DNA of 64,000 nucleotides. Origin: Neochlamydia sp. S13 (lineage in GTDB: Bacteria; Chlamydiota; Chlamydiia; Chlamydiales; Parachlamydiaceae). Below the pieces are notes generated by a model. The model was not told the DNA's origin, did no database searches, and worked only from the letters and a program-made list of their open reading frames with translations. This document shows positions 9,427-19,162 of the stretch, one piece after another; the stretch's first letter is position 1; every line of letters begins with the position of its first letter. The stretch covers positions 124,001-188,000 of the forward strand of contig NZ_AP017977.1 of NCBI RefSeq assembly GCF_000648235.2, read 5' to 3'. The position numbers and the translations under genes were made by a program.

Positions 9427-9603
9427 TTAAGGCTGAGGGGTACCCATCATCCCATAGCCGGATACCATAGTAATAATAAAAAGGATAAGAAAAACGATGA
9501 ATAAAACTTTCGCGATAGTAGCGGCTATGCCTTCAATACCTCTGAAACCCATTAAACCTGCCACGATAGCAATAATCAAAAATGTTAATGACCAATATAA
9601 CAT
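9427..9603 (-). CDS. UPF0391 (YtjA/DUF1328) small membrane protein
   Basis: A 58-residue peptide with two hydrophobic segments, beginning [20 protein letters not shown] and continuing [20 protein letters not shown]. This matches the DUF1328/YtjA pattern (MLYWALVFL...AGxLGFGGIAGxAAxIAK). Members are short inner-membrane proteins often linked to envelope or osmotic stress; the molecular function is unknown. GCGAGGA lies at good spacing before the ATG at 9603. The C-terminal [10 protein letters not shown] is longer than in many members. Being under 60 codons it is easily missed. Confidence 0.88.
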   Translation of the reverse strand: MLYWSLTFLIIAIVAGLMGFRGIEGIAATIAKVLFIVFLILFIITMVSGYGMMGTPQP

Positions 9604-10225
9604 ATATATCCTCGCTGTTAGTTTTTATCATCCTAAGATGGTATATAAAAAATTCAGTTTTTGTTTTAAGCATTTTCAAATGCGTAGGCCTTTACTTAAT
9701 ATATTTCTAGCTTTGAATTTTTTTAAAGGCTAAAAATTAAGACTTTTTGCATGTCATCGAGAACTTCTTTGCTTGGTGGCTATCTTGCAAGGGCTTAGAG
9801 ACAATTTAATATTAAATAAACCTACCAAAAAAAACTTAGGTCTCAAATTCTGAGTGAGAAGCCTTTTCTAGAAGAGAGAAATTTTCTTCCCATGGGAGAT
9901 GTTAAAGATAAAACTTTAGATTCAAGAAACGTTGAAAGAGGGCTACGAATGAACTTGCAAGCAATAAATGCTATTCTTCTTTAGCCAATTTCAAAGCCTT
10001 CTTCAATTAAGCTTGATGGGGATTGAAGCAGCCTTCTGCATGAGAATTTAATGTTTTAGTAATAATGTAGAGAATGGCTATAAATGCCTCTCGGCTCTTA
10101 AGGAACTGAAGAAATAAAGTTACGGGGAAGGGCTTTTAAGTCTTTAGATAAAGACTATCTTTTTATCTTCCCATTGGAAATTAAATACCCTTAAATTTTG
10201 ATAAGGACTTTTTTAGATTACCCAC
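9604..10225. other. Intergenic, 622 bp, nothing recognised
   Basis: AT-rich, with frequent stops in all frames. It ends at the target duplication of the IS66 insertion. Confidence 0.5.
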
Positions 10226-10233
10226 CTAAAAAC
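10226..10233 (+). repeat. 8-bp target-site duplication, left copy
   Basis: CTAAAAAC, identical to 11933-11940, directly abuts the left inverted repeat of the IS66 element. Eight bp is the duplication length known for the IS66 family. Confidence 0.92.
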
Positions 10234-11932
10234 GTAACAGTTCAGATACCCTTTTTTTATTCAGGAACGTTTGAATGGAATAGAAGCTAGGTAATGGCTT
10301 CTTGCAAGTTGGCCTGTCGATCTATGGCTAATAGACGAGGGCTGCCTCGGATGGCATCTGCCAAGGCATCCCAGACATTCCAGCCTTGTTTGCGTGCCGT
10401 AGAAATGTAGCTGCGGATGCGGCAAAAAATCTGCCCTCCTTTAGGCTTACGGAAACAACCCGATATCTTTTGCTTTAACTTAACCATACGAATGTCTTGT
10501 TCGCCTTGGTTATTGGTAAAGGGTACGGCAAAATCGTACATGAACCGCAACACGCACTCTCGCTTTTCTTTTAGACGGTCCAGAAGGTTTTTACCTTCCC
10601 GTTGCCTTTGCTTACCTCTTTTACCTTTTGGCAATGGAGGCAGGCTAGAATGATAGGTAAGCCCATCAATAATTTTCTGTTTATAAGCCTGCTCAATGTC
10701 TTGTAAAAGCTTTGGAGGTAGAGCTTCTTGATTTACATGTTTTTCTACTTCTTGCTGGGCAAAAAGCAGTAATTCTTTCATTTGTTTTGCCCACATTTCC
10801 TGTTTTTCCTCATGCATAAACGTCAATTCTCTCAAATGATGCGCATTGCACAATCCATGCAACATTTGTTCATAAGAAAAGTAAGGAAACCAATGGTCAT
10901 GAATGGCTATACTTTTAAATTGAGGTAAAATGTTTGCCTCATCCATGGCTTGTTGCCCGCGCTTAGCATGCAGGGTGTATAAAGTAGCCCTTGGTGAAGA
11001 GGCTACATGCACCCACGATAGTTTTTTTTCACAGCGGATGCCTGTCTCATCAAAGTGTAAAACGCGTGTGGCTAGCAAGTATGTTTTCAGACTATTTTCA
11101 AAGGTTTCAAGTTTCTCAAAGAGTTTTTTGTCGATATTTACACAAGTGCCAGGTGAAAGAGTTACATCAAACACATCCTCAAAAATTTCGCAGACGCGGT
11201 CCACGGGTATAAAATGTTGATCGGCAAAGTAAGCTGCCAGGGCTTGAACTCTCTCGCCATATTGCACAGGCCCTCTAACGTTTTCAGGAAATATTCCTTT
11301 ACTATTTTTTCCACAGCAAGGGCATTTTTTCTCCTCCACCCGATGTTCTGTCACCTCACACTTAGAAGGAGGAATTTCAAAAACCTGACGTCTTTCTACA
11401 CAAGCACCTTTGATTTCACTAAGGGTTGTTTGGCATGTTTGACACATTGTGGGTGTATGAATCACCAAGAAATCGGGTTTTTCCACCTGAAGAAGGCCTT
11501 TTCCCACATGTCCTTGTTGAGCACCTGGTTTTTTGCCTGATGGGCGACGTTGGCTTTTTGGCTTCCGCTTCAAGCCATCACTGCTAGGAGGTTTGCTGCT
11601 ATTAGAACTGTTCTTTGTAAGTTGATCCTCTAAGCTACTAATACGATCTTGCTGCTGTTGGATATGAGCTTGCAGCTGTTGAATCTGGGCCTGTTGCTGT
11701 TGGATCTGAGATTGCTGCTGTTCGATGATCTTTTCAAGATAGCGAATATAAGTGCGAATAGCAGCTGGAAGAGCATCAAAATCTTTACCGGAAATAGAGG
11801 GCATAAAATTTGGGTTATCTGCATTCATGTCTATAGAATAGCAAATCTCTCATACTAAAGGAAATCAATATTTATTGATGGCCATTTCGTTGAGGTGAAC
11901 AGGCATTGGTTGGGGGGTATCTGAACTGTTAC
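10234..11932 (-). mobile_element. Intact IS66-family insertion sequence, 1699 bp
   Basis: Perfect 18-bp terminal inverted repeats (GTAACAGTTCAGATACCC at 10234-10251 and its complement at 11915-11932) bound one full-length transposase gene, with an 8-bp direct duplication outside. The GTAA terminus is characteristic of IS66. Only the tnpC-type gene is present. The short tnpA and tnpB genes of classical IS66 are absent, as in the ISBst12 subgroup. Intact ends, duplication and reading frame point to recent insertion into non-coding DNA. Confidence 0.95.
10287..11828 (-). CDS. IS66-family transposase (TnpC)
   Basis: A 513-residue DDE transposase. The N-terminus has a glutamine-rich coiled coil (about residues 30-75), then the IS66 linker SSNSSKPPSSDG (about 74-85) and a basic stretch. 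Two CxxC zinc-binding pairs follow (CQTCQ and CPCCG, about 135-175). The catalytic core has LHFDETGIR, AIHDHWFPY and a C-terminal glutamate in NNQGEQDIRM. The frame is uninterrupted, so the element could be active. It lies entirely within the inverted repeats at 10234 and 11932. Confidence 0.95.
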   Translation of the reverse strand: MNADNPNFMPSISGKDFDALPAAIRTYIRYLEKIIEQQQSQIQQQQAQIQQLQAHIQQQQDRISSLEDQLTKNSSNSSKPPSSDGLKRKPKSQRRPSGKKPGAQQGHVGKGLLQVEKPDFLVIHTPTMCQTCQTTLSEIKGACVERRQVFEIPPSKCEVTEHRVEEKKCPCCGKNSKGIFPENVRGPVQYGERVQALAAYFADQHFIPVDRVCEIFEDVFDVTLSPGTCVNIDKKLFEKLETFENSLKTYLLATRVLHFDETGIRCEKKLSWVHVASSPRATLYTLHAKRGQQAMDEANILPQFKSIAIHDHWFPYFSYEQMLHGLCNAHHLRELTFMHEEKQEMWAKQMKELLLFAQQEVEKHVNQEALPPKLLQDIEQAYKQKIIDGLTYHSSLPPLPKGKRGKQRQREGKNLLDRLKEKRECVLRFMYDFAVPFTNNQGEQDIRMVKLKQKISGCFRKPKGGQIFCRIRSYISTARKQGWNVWDALADAIRGSPRLLAIDRQANLQEAIT

Positions 11933-11940
11933 CTAAAAAC
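11933..11940 (+). repeat. 8-bp target-site duplication, right copy
   Basis: CTAAAAAC, identical to 10226-10233, follows the right inverted repeat directly. Confidence 0.92.
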
Positions 11941-12544
11941 TAGCTTTCCGCAGCCTATAAAAATTACAGATAAGCATAATTTATAGCAAAGAGTGCGTGG
12001 AAGAAAAAGCTTGGCTCCTAGCTTAATTTTGCTTTAATGGTAAGGAAAAATGCTAACCACTGATGTTATTTTAATCCACATAAGATCCTTTTTTGTCGTA
12101 TCCTCAATGAATAATTTTACCTTTAGCTGGTTGCATTTGGCAAGCTTGCCTTTTAGCATATTGCCATAGTTGTTAGGTTTTTAAAGAGCTAGATAGTAAG
12201 GAAATTAGTGATGTTGCTATAGCTAATCCGACCCTCTAAAAGGTAGGTGGGCGTAAATACTCCTAAGATCCTCAATCAAATTTTTTCCCTGTTTCGCTAA
12301 AAAATATCTTTTGTAAAGTAGATTTTTTTAGCTGACTTGTATTTAAAATAAGTGCGTGAAAATAACCTCTTCTTGACGAAATAAGAAAAAATCTCTAAAA
12401 ATTCAATTTTAATATTTGGGGCAAAATTTTAGGGATTTAAACTGTTTTTTATGAAGAAAGATAGATGCTTATTTAATAAGCTAAAGTGCCTTCTCCAGGG
12501 AAAAACAACCTCTTAGTAACAATCAAAGAAGTTAAAGAATTTAT
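11941..12544. other. Intergenic, 604 bp, upstream region of the giant gene
   Basis: No coding capacity seen. The promoter of the gene at 12545 must lie here, but no strong -10/-35 pair can be named with confidence. Confidence 0.45.
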
Positions 12545-15500
12545 ATGCAAATCACTCACCCGCTAGGCCCTTTGCAGCGCGTTTTCCATCAAGAGCCCGT
12601 CATAGAATCAGAAGGCCCTGACAGCGATGTTTCTTTTTCACCTTTTACACAGCAAAACTGCGCTACTCCTTCTTTATCTCCTCTTTGCCCCCAAATATGG
12701 CCTCAAATGCCTATAAAAAGCACACAGGAAGAAAAGCTTTTAAAGGAGCGTTTAATAAATTATTTAGGCCAAGAAAAAGATCTCCTAGGAGAAACCATAG
12801 CCCACCTTCATGCCGAATCTTCTCTTTATACTGCCAAAGAAAGAAATAAACTGGCTAAGCTTGTGCCTAATCTTAAGTTACCTTGGTTTATAGTCACGGA
12901 AGAACAAAGAAAGGAGATAATTGAACAGGGAATAAGCGTGGCTTCCTACCCACGTTTACAACCTTTTCATAGAGTCTTAGCTACTATTGTGGATACTATC
13001 ACTTCAATTACAACTTCCTCTTTTAAAGATAAGCTAAAAATCTTAGAGACCTATTATACTAACTTTATAACCCAGCTCCTTGAGGCTTCTGCCTTAGAGA
13101 AGCGAGAAGCTTTACTAGCCTTGAAAGCCCAGGTCTGTGGAGATTCCGTGGGTTTTCTTCTCCTCGATATAAATAAAGCTCTTGCTATGCTTTCTATGGA
13201 TGATCTAGGGCTGCCTTGCCGTACCAATACGCATGGTAGGCATGCAGTTGCTTCTTTAGGCGGTTTACATTGTAAAGGTAATCCTAAAGCGGCAATTATT
13301 TCTGATTATTTGAAGCCGGCTTGGGAGTATGCTGCTACTTCTTTAACCCAAGCTTTTTCGCCAAAATCTCTAATTGCCGCTCCTACCTCTTTCCTTAAAA
13401 TTTCACATATTAGGATTTTCAATTGGCACGCCTTACCAGATGAGGAAGCCAAACAGATCTTTAATGAGCAATTATGGCAAGGCAAAACCTCTTTTCAGAT
13501 ATTTAAAGAATATCCTCAGCTTAAAGAGAGATTATGTAAAGCTACTGGCTATGAGTCTTATACAGTGCAGGTAGGCTATACAATAGGTCATTCTCTTGAA
13601 GCCGAACGCCCTCCAGCGATTTTGCTCGTAGACCTCATCAGTATCTTGGAAATCTTTGATTTATTATGCGATGAACTAACGGCTGAAGAGCTTATTGAAA
13701 GCTGGCCTTATTTCTTAGAAGAAGCACATAAGCCTTACTCATCTGCTCCTGGAAAGCTTTTCCATGCTTATAAAACATGGGTGGAGCAGCTGCCAGAAGA
13801 GTTGCGTTTAAAAGAATTTTCCTGCACAGGAGATTTTAGCTTAAAATCTGACGAGCAAGGCTTGGACATTTTTCGTAAAGACTTTTTAGAAAATAAGGAA
13901 GAAAATAATTTTTGGCAGCTTTTAACCATACTAAAGTTACATCCTAAGCTAGCCGCAAATGCTTCTTTAGCTTCTTTAGTTGAGCTATCTTTAGCTTTAC
14001 GCTGGATCGCTAAGCTTTTTCCTAAAAAATCTATAAAAGAGCTTTTTCGTCATCTTCCACCTTTATTACAAAAAATTGATAAAGAGGCTTTTAGCAGCTT
14101 AATCCTGGCCAGTCTCTTTATCCTACCTAATGATGGCAAAGCCGATAACTATATTGTAGAACTTATTTGGAAAGATCAAGAGCTGGAAGGCTTAAAGCTT
14201 GTCTGCATTGATAATGATCAAGCTTTTGAGCCTGCGATTATTCCAGCAGAAAAAGGGCATGGAATTCATTTAAAATGCCTGCCTCTATTGCTGAAAGGAT
14301 GCATGGACCAACCTATTGCCCCCTTAAACAAAGAATTTCTAAAAAATTTAAACCCCCTCGATTTTTTGCTGCACTGGATTAAGCGACTAGACCAAAGAAA
14401 TCAACAATATAAAAGGCTTATTCTCCAAAAACAGTTAACAAACAAAGATTTTTTAGATGAGACAGCTGAAAAAAAGTTGGATATTCCCCTTTTATTGCCG
14501 AAGGGACTATTGACTATATTTTTTAAAAAACTGCAGCTATTGCAGGATAAGCTTAAGCAAGATTTAGTCACTCACCACGATCTTTTTAAAGTTTTAGAGC
14601 CGACCGCCTTTGCCTGCTACCAAGTTCTTATGCAAACGCATGCCAATCCACTCGACGCCTTACTATCTCTGCACCATCAAAGCACAACTGTTGAAGCTCT
14701 GGTCGGCTCTACACATTTATCTTCCCCCAAAGCTTTACCGTATCTGATCTCCCTTGAAGAAGAAGTGGGTGCTTTTTTATCCTCATTAGATTGGTCCAAT
14801 CGTATTCCTACCCAGCTTACTCCACTAAAAGCTGTTGCTAATCTTTCGTTTTGTCCGCCTTTGCCTCTTTCCTTGGCACAAAAGCAAAATTTGTTGTTTA
14901 CGGCTATCGACCTAGGTAGGGCTTCTTTGGTTAAGCTAGCTCTTCAACTAGGAGCTGAAATCAATCAAGCCGATGAAGCAGGACAAACAGCTTTACATAA
15001 GCTTATGCGCATCTATCACTTACCTAACTTGGAAGAAGAGCAAATTTTCTTAATCGCAGAACTTTTGTTGGCACACGAAAAGCTTGATCCTAATGTTTTA
15101 GACGGACAGAGCTCTCCTCCTATTTTTCCTTTAATTAACCGTGCCTCTTATGCATCTTGTCGCTTTAGTGTTTTATTAGCCAAGCTAGTTAAGAGGGGAG
15201 CGGATTTGGACTACCCAGATCTTCTTCGTCAAGGGGAGACGCCGTTAGAAAAAGCTATGGCTGAAGACAATCTCTTTATATTCATTGAGCTAGCTAAAAA
15301 TGGGGCTGGTGCTAAAGCCCATCCCTCTAAGATTTTAAAATTTGTTAATAAACATGCCCATGACCCTCATCTCGAGCAAGTTCTTTCCTGCCTTGAAGCT
15401 CAATTACCAGCCTTCGCTTACCTACGCTCTCTTGCTGTCTTTACTTCAAAAGCTACGGGTCAAGGATTTGAATGGGAAGGCGTCGATTCTGGAAAAGCAA

Positions 15501-17965
15501 AGTTACATCCCCACGTCGTGCAGCAACTTCCGCTTGATGCAGGCTTAGAATTTTATAAGCTGCCTCGTACATATGGACGCAGTGCTGTTGTAGCGGTTAG
15601 CTATCTGCATCGTAAGCTTCATTTTAAGCCTTATCCTGAGATGGCAGGAATGGAGTATGCGGTAGGAAGGCTTCATCGCTTGATTATTGGGCATGGCGTT
15701 CCCGAGACTGAATTATTCAAATGCTACAATATTCGTCATCACCCTTATCCTCTGTTAGTTTCAGAAACAAGCGATGGAAAGAATTTAGATGGGGTTTTAA
15801 AAGCAGGCAGCACTTTAACCAATCTAGATTTGCATCGGGTGCACAATATGATGCTCTTAGCTATGTTAGTTAATCCGGAGGATGGTAAACCCGATAATTA
15901 CATCTTGCAATCCTTTACTAATCATCAAGGTGAAAAAAAAGAACAAATCGTAAGTATCGATAACGACCATGCTTTTCTTCCCTCTTTTTCCAAGGACGAA
16001 AAACTGAAAGTTAAATGTATCTTATTTTGCTTAAATCAAATGCACACTGCTCTTCATTCTGAAACGAGAAAAGTTTTCCTAAAAATTAAGCCCCTAGAAA
16101 TATTGCAAACTTGGCTAAAGAATCTCAATGAGCAGCAGCAGCGCTATGAGAGTCTCTTTAACGAAAAAGAACGTGATTATGTGTATGCTTATAACAAGCA
16201 AAAACCTGTGATTTCTATTCTTTTGCCTCCAAAAACTATTGTTAGACTTTACCAAAAACTTACCTGTATGCAGCATGCTATAGAAAGCAACGCCGCGATA
16301 ACTCCTCTAGAACTTCTCTTCCGCTTAGATCCTTCACTGGGAAAATATTATGCCCACCTTTTGCAAGATACAACAGCTTCTCCTTACGAGCGCTTTTTGA
16401 AGGGGCCAGGACATTTCTATGATAAAGCTCAGCAATGCTTAGTAACTAGTAGCACTACCAATTCACTTTTAAAATCAAGCAATATACCCGCTAAAGATCT
16501 AGCCAGGCATGAAAAGCGCTATTTGCCTCAAGAGTCTTTAAAAGAATTAGAGATGCTGATCAGCCAAAGCTGTCCTCGCCATCTTCAAGCGGTCGCCGCT
16601 GCTATAAAAAAAGGAAATATCGAACCTTTTCAAGAACTTTTAACTGATGGCTTACGTGAAGCTGCCCTAGCTTTCTTAAAAATTTCTAAGCAAAAGCAAG
16701 AGCTAGCTTTGCTTAAAGCTATGGCTGCTTCTTCTTTCAACAGCTTGTCTTTAAAAAATTGTAAATCTTTAGATAGATCTCTTTTAAAACGGTTATTAGA
16801 AGCTTCTAAGGTTCTTACCAAGTTAGATGCTAGTCATTGCGATGCCTTAAAATCTTTTTCTTTCGTAGAATTGCCTTGCTTAAATTATCTTGATTTGTCT
16901 AATTGTAAGCGTCTTTCTAAGCTGGCTTTAAAAGCTCCCAACTTGCGTTTTCTTGCTTTAAAAAATAATGCAGCATTAACCTCTCTACAGCTAGAAGCTC
17001 CTTCTCTAGAAGAGCTTGATTTAGAAGGATGCGTAAATCTTCCTGCCCATCAGGTTGCATTGCTCATCGAGACCTATCCACGTCTTAGAAGTTTAACGTT
17101 ACCTCACCGCGATCCTTCCTTGCTAATGCGGTACAATCTCCCTCCTTCTTCTTTAGCGATTACCTTGCAAGTTAGAGCCTTATTTGAGAATACTCTTCGC
17201 ACTCTTCAGATTACCCAAGAGCTTCTCTCAGAAGAAGAATGTAAAGCTTTAAAAGAGGGTCTTAGGCTAAATTCTTCGCTTCAAGAGGTAGACCTTTCCG
17301 GCTTTCCAATAGCTTATCCATTTGCTACGGCTTTAGCACAGGTCATAGAAAATAACCAGACGCTCAATCGGCTGAGCTTCTGGGGTAATGAGATAGCTTA
17401 TCCGGCAGCAATCCCTTTAGCAAAAGCTCTAAAGGGTACACCTTCAATTACCCATTTAAGACTCTATGATATACCGTTAGACTCTCAAAGTATCATGGCT
17501 TTTGCTGAGGGGATAAAAAGTAATTCCTCGCTTGCCATTCTTGAACTTAGTGATAATCAACTAAATGAAGAAGGATCTATCGTTTTTGCTAAAAGCTTAG
17601 AAAGAAACTATTCGCTCACTGAGCTAAACTTCTCTAATAATCAACTGGCAGATGTAGGCGCTATTGCTTTAGCTAAATCCCTAAAGGGCAAGACCTCAAT
17701 TACTAAGCTTGTTCTCGAAAATAATCGCATAGAGGATGAAGGTGCTCTAGCTTTATCTAAAGCCTTAAAATACAATCCTTCAATCAGCGAGCTTATTCTT
17801 AAGATTAACCTGATATGCGACAAGGGTGTTACTGCTTTAGCTAACCTTGTGGAAAGCAATAGGTCGCTCACTCATGTCGATATTTCGCACAATTTGGTGA
17901 GTGATGCGGAGGTCATAAAATCCCTAACCTCCTTATTATTAAGGAATAAGAATACTCTCATTTAA
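12545..17965 (+). CDS. Giant protein: duplicated kinase-like module, ankyrin section, C-terminal LRR (candidate effector)
   Basis: An 1806-residue protein with no signal peptide or membrane segment. Two related modules (about 220-740 and 1000-1380) share a Lys motif (LHCKGNP near 245; LHFKPYPE with K1028), a Glu in EYA, DGKxDNY (530-536 and 1113-1119), IDNDxAF (555-561 and 1138-1144) and a downstream PLxxLxxWIKxL/LLP pattern. The order Lys, Glu, DxxxxN, D resembles PI3K/PI4K- or HipA-like kinase folds. This is inference by motif, not by homology search. An ankyrin-like section lies between the modules (about 783-925, with DEAGQTALHKLM). Residues about 1399-1806 are LRR, first irregular with Cys/Asn, then RNI-like 28-residue repeats as in NLR proteins. 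The ribosome site before the ATG is weak. A role in host manipulation is inferred. Confidence 0.8.
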   Translation: MQITHPLGPLQRVFHQEPVIESEGPDSDVSFSPFTQQNCATPSLSPLCPQIWPQMPIKSTQEEKLLKERLINYLGQEKDLLGETIAHLHAESSLYTAKERNKLAKLVPNLKLPWFIVTEEQRKEIIEQGISVASYPRLQPFHRVLATIVDTITSITTSSFKDKLKILETYYTNFITQLLEASALEKREALLALKAQVCGDSVGFLLLDINKALAMLSMDDLGLPCRTNTHGRHAVASLGGLHCKGNPKAAIISDYLKPAWEYAATSLTQAFSPKSLIAAPTSFLKISHIRIFNWHALPDEEAKQIFNEQLWQGKTSFQIFKEYPQLKERLCKATGYESYTVQVGYTIGHSLEAERPPAILLVDLISILEIFDLLCDELTAEELIESWPYFLEEAHKPYSSAPGKLFHAYKTWVEQLPEELRLKEFSCTGDFSLKSDEQGLDIFRKDFLENKEENNFWQLLTILKLHPKLAANASLASLVELSLALRWIAKLFPKKSIKELFRHLPPLLQKIDKEAFSSLILASLFILPNDGKADNYIVELIWKDQELEGLKLVCIDNDQAFEPAIIPAEKGHGIHLKCLPLLLKGCMDQPIAPLNKEFLKNLNPLDFLLHWIKRLDQRNQQYKRLILQKQLTNKDFLDETAEKKLDIPLLLPKGLLTIFFKKLQLLQDKLKQDLVTHHDLFKVLEPTAFACYQVLMQTHANPLDALLSLHHQSTTVEALVGSTHLSSPKALPYLISLEEEVGAFLSSLDWSNRIPTQLTPLKAVANLSFCPPLPLSLAQKQNLLFTAIDLGRASLVKLALQLGAEINQADEAGQTALHKLMRIYHLPNLEEEQIFLIAELLLAHEKLDPNVLDGQSSPPIFPLINRASYASCRFSVLLAKLVKRGADLDYPDLLRQGETPLEKAMAEDNLFIFIELAKNGAGAKAHPSKILKFVNKHAHDPHLEQVLSCLEAQLPAFAYLRSLAVFTSKATGQGFEWEGVDSGKAKLHPHVVQQLPLDAGLEFYKLPRTYGRSAVVAVSYLHRKLHFKPYPEMAGMEYAVGRLHRLIIGHGVPETELFKCYNIRHHPYPLLVSETSDGKNLDGVLKAGSTLTNLDLHRVHNMMLLAMLVNPEDGKPDNYILQSFTNHQGEKKEQIVSIDNDHAFLPSFSKDEKLKVKCILFCLNQMHTALHSETRKVFLKIKPLEILQTWLKNLNEQQQRYESLFNEKERDYVYAYNKQKPVISILLPPKTIVRLYQKLTCMQHAIESNAAITPLELLFRLDPSLGKYYAHLLQDTTASPYERFLKGPGHFYDKAQQCLVTSSTTNSLLKSSNIPAKDLARHEKRYLPQESLKELEMLISQSCPRHLQAVAAAIKKGNIEPFQELLTDGLREAALAFLKISKQKQELALLKAMAASSFNSLSLKNCKSLDRSLLKRLLEASKVLTKLDASHCDALKSFSFVELPCLNYLDLSNCKRLSKLALKAPNLRFLALKNNAALTSLQLEAPSLEELDLEGCVNLPAHQVALLIETYPRLRSLTLPHRDPSLLMRYNLPPSSLAITLQVRALFENTLRTLQITQELLSEEECKALKEGLRLNSSLQEVDLSGFPIAYPFATALAQVIENNQTLNRLSFWGNEIAYPAAIPLAKALKGTPSITHLRLYDIPLDSQSIMAFAEGIKSNSSLAILELSDNQLNEEGSIVFAKSLERNYSLTELNFSNNQLADVGAIALAKSLKGKTSITKLVLENNRIEDEGALALSKALKYNPSISELILKINLICDKGVTALANLVESNRSLTHVDISHNLVSDAEVIKSLTSLLLRNKNTLI

Positions 17966-17997
17966 GATAAATTTTCGCTTCATTTTATTATCCTCCT

Positions 17998-18231
17998 TTA
18001 CGTAAGCCAAGGTTTCTTTTGTAAATTTTCGATTTTCTTCCATAGTTCGCCTTCTTGGGTAGGCTCTGCATAGATTTTTGCTAGACCCCCACTTTTTAAG
18101 AAAAGGGGGATTTCATTAGAGATATGTTTTTTCCCTAGCTCGTTCACTATTTTAATCATACATTTTTTTCGTAGCAGAAGTTTGGTGTCGATAAGATGTT
18201 TATCCTTTAGCTTCAGAACACTTGCTATCAA
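17998..18231 (-). CDS. Doubtful small ORF or gene remnant
   Basis: 77 codons with plausible protein composition (for example IVNELGKKHISNEIPLFLKS and EGELWKKIENLQKKPW). There is no recognised family and no convincing ribosome site before the start. It may be the C-terminal remnant of a larger gene. It is convergent with the giant gene. Listed so it is not lost, with low confidence. Confidence 0.25.
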   Translation of the reverse strand: MIASVLKLKDKHLIDTKLLLRKKCMIKIVNELGKKHISNEIPLFLKSGGLAKIYAEPTQEGELWKKIENLQKKPWLT

Positions 18232-18319
18232 ATTGGCCAGAAGGATGGTAGAGTAAGTACTTAAAAGATTGATGAAGGTTGGAAAAAGCCCGACCTAGCA
18301 TAGTAGAGGTACTCATGCC

Positions 18320-18335
18320 CCCCAATATATTGGGG
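18320..18335. promoter_or_regulatory. 16-bp perfect palindrome, possible operator
   Basis: CCCCAATATATTGGGG is a perfect dyad about 260 bp before efp. It could bind a dimeric regulator or be a cruciform; no known operator is recognised and the distance to efp makes direct control uncertain. Confidence 0.3.
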
Positions 18336-18592
18336 AAAGCTTCTAGCTGTTAATCATTAGCTTAAATTTGTACAGGCGTAAATATAACATTAAGAGGCTT
18401 AAAGTTTAGGAGTTAATCGCCTGGTAGATTGATTTTTGCCTTCGTTGGCCATATAGCCATTTGTCAGGAGTAAGAAAATGTAACAGCGTCTACTTAAGTA
18501 ATCTATTGTTTGTACAACTGGACAAATCTATCTCACTTATGGTAAATTGTTATCTATTATTTAAAAAAAAAAGCAGAGTTTAAGGAATTTTT

Positions 18593-19162
18593 ATGGCACA
18601 AATTAGTACAAATGAGTTCAAAGCTGGAATAAAAGTGGAAGTGGATGGACAACCTTATACAATTGTAAGCAATGAATTTGTTAAGCCCGGCAAAGGACAA
18701 GCTTTTAATCGTGTGAAATTAAAGCATCTTACTACAGGCCGTACCATTGAGCAGACTTTTAAATCAGGAGATAAAGCAGATGTGGCCGATGTAGTTGAAG
18801 CTGAAATGCGCATGCTTTACAAAGAGGCCGATGGGGTAGTCTTTATGGATGATAAAACATTTGACCAGGTTAAAATCCCTTTTGTAAGCATAGGCGATAA
18901 TGCTCAGTGGTTAATGGAAGACCATTTGTATTTTATAGTATTTTACAAAGGGCAGCCCGTTACACTAGAACCTCCTACTTTCATCGACATGATTGTAACT
19001 GAAACCTCTCCAGGAGCGCGAGGAAATACAGCTTCGGGTCGTGTGTTGAAGCCTGCTGTGGTAGAAAGTGGCGCTAAAATTCAGGTGCCTATCTTTGTGG
19101 AACAGGGTGAAAAAGTTAAAGTTGATACGCGCACTGGCGAATATGTTTCTCGCGTTTCATAG
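18593..19162 (+). CDS. efp: Elongation factor P
   Basis: A 189-residue EF-P with the usual three beta-barrel domains. It begins MAQISTNEFKAGIKVEVDGQ and carries the tip loop KPGKGQAF, with Lys34 at the position that receives beta-lysine in gamma-proteobacteria. EF-P rescues ribosomes stalled at proline runs. The ATG at 18593 follows AAGGAA. The next gene, encoding the EF-P lysine ligase EpmA, starts on the base after the efp stop codon, so modifier and substrate are co-transcribed. Full family length (about 188). Confidence 0.97.
   Translation: MAQISTNEFKAGIKVEVDGQPYTIVSNEFVKPGKGQAFNRVKLKHLTTGRTIEQTFKSGDKADVADVVEAEMRMLYKEADGVVFMDDKTFDQVKIPFVSIGDNAQWLMEDHLYFIVFYKGQPVTLEPPTFIDMIVTETSPGARGNTASGRVLKPAVVESGAKIQVPIFVEQGEKVKVDTRTGEYVSRVS

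Larger units (their letters stand above)
17966..18592. other. Intergenic, 627 bp, with a doubtful ORF and a palindrome
   Basis: Holds a doubtful minus-strand frame (17998-18231) and a 16-bp perfect palindrome (18320-18335). It also contains the upstream region of efp, where AAGGAA precedes the start. Confidence 0.45.

Noticed and set aside
10417-11858. Several plus-strand frames opposite the IS66 transposase
   Set aside because: Antisense shadows of a clear transposase gene with all family motifs.
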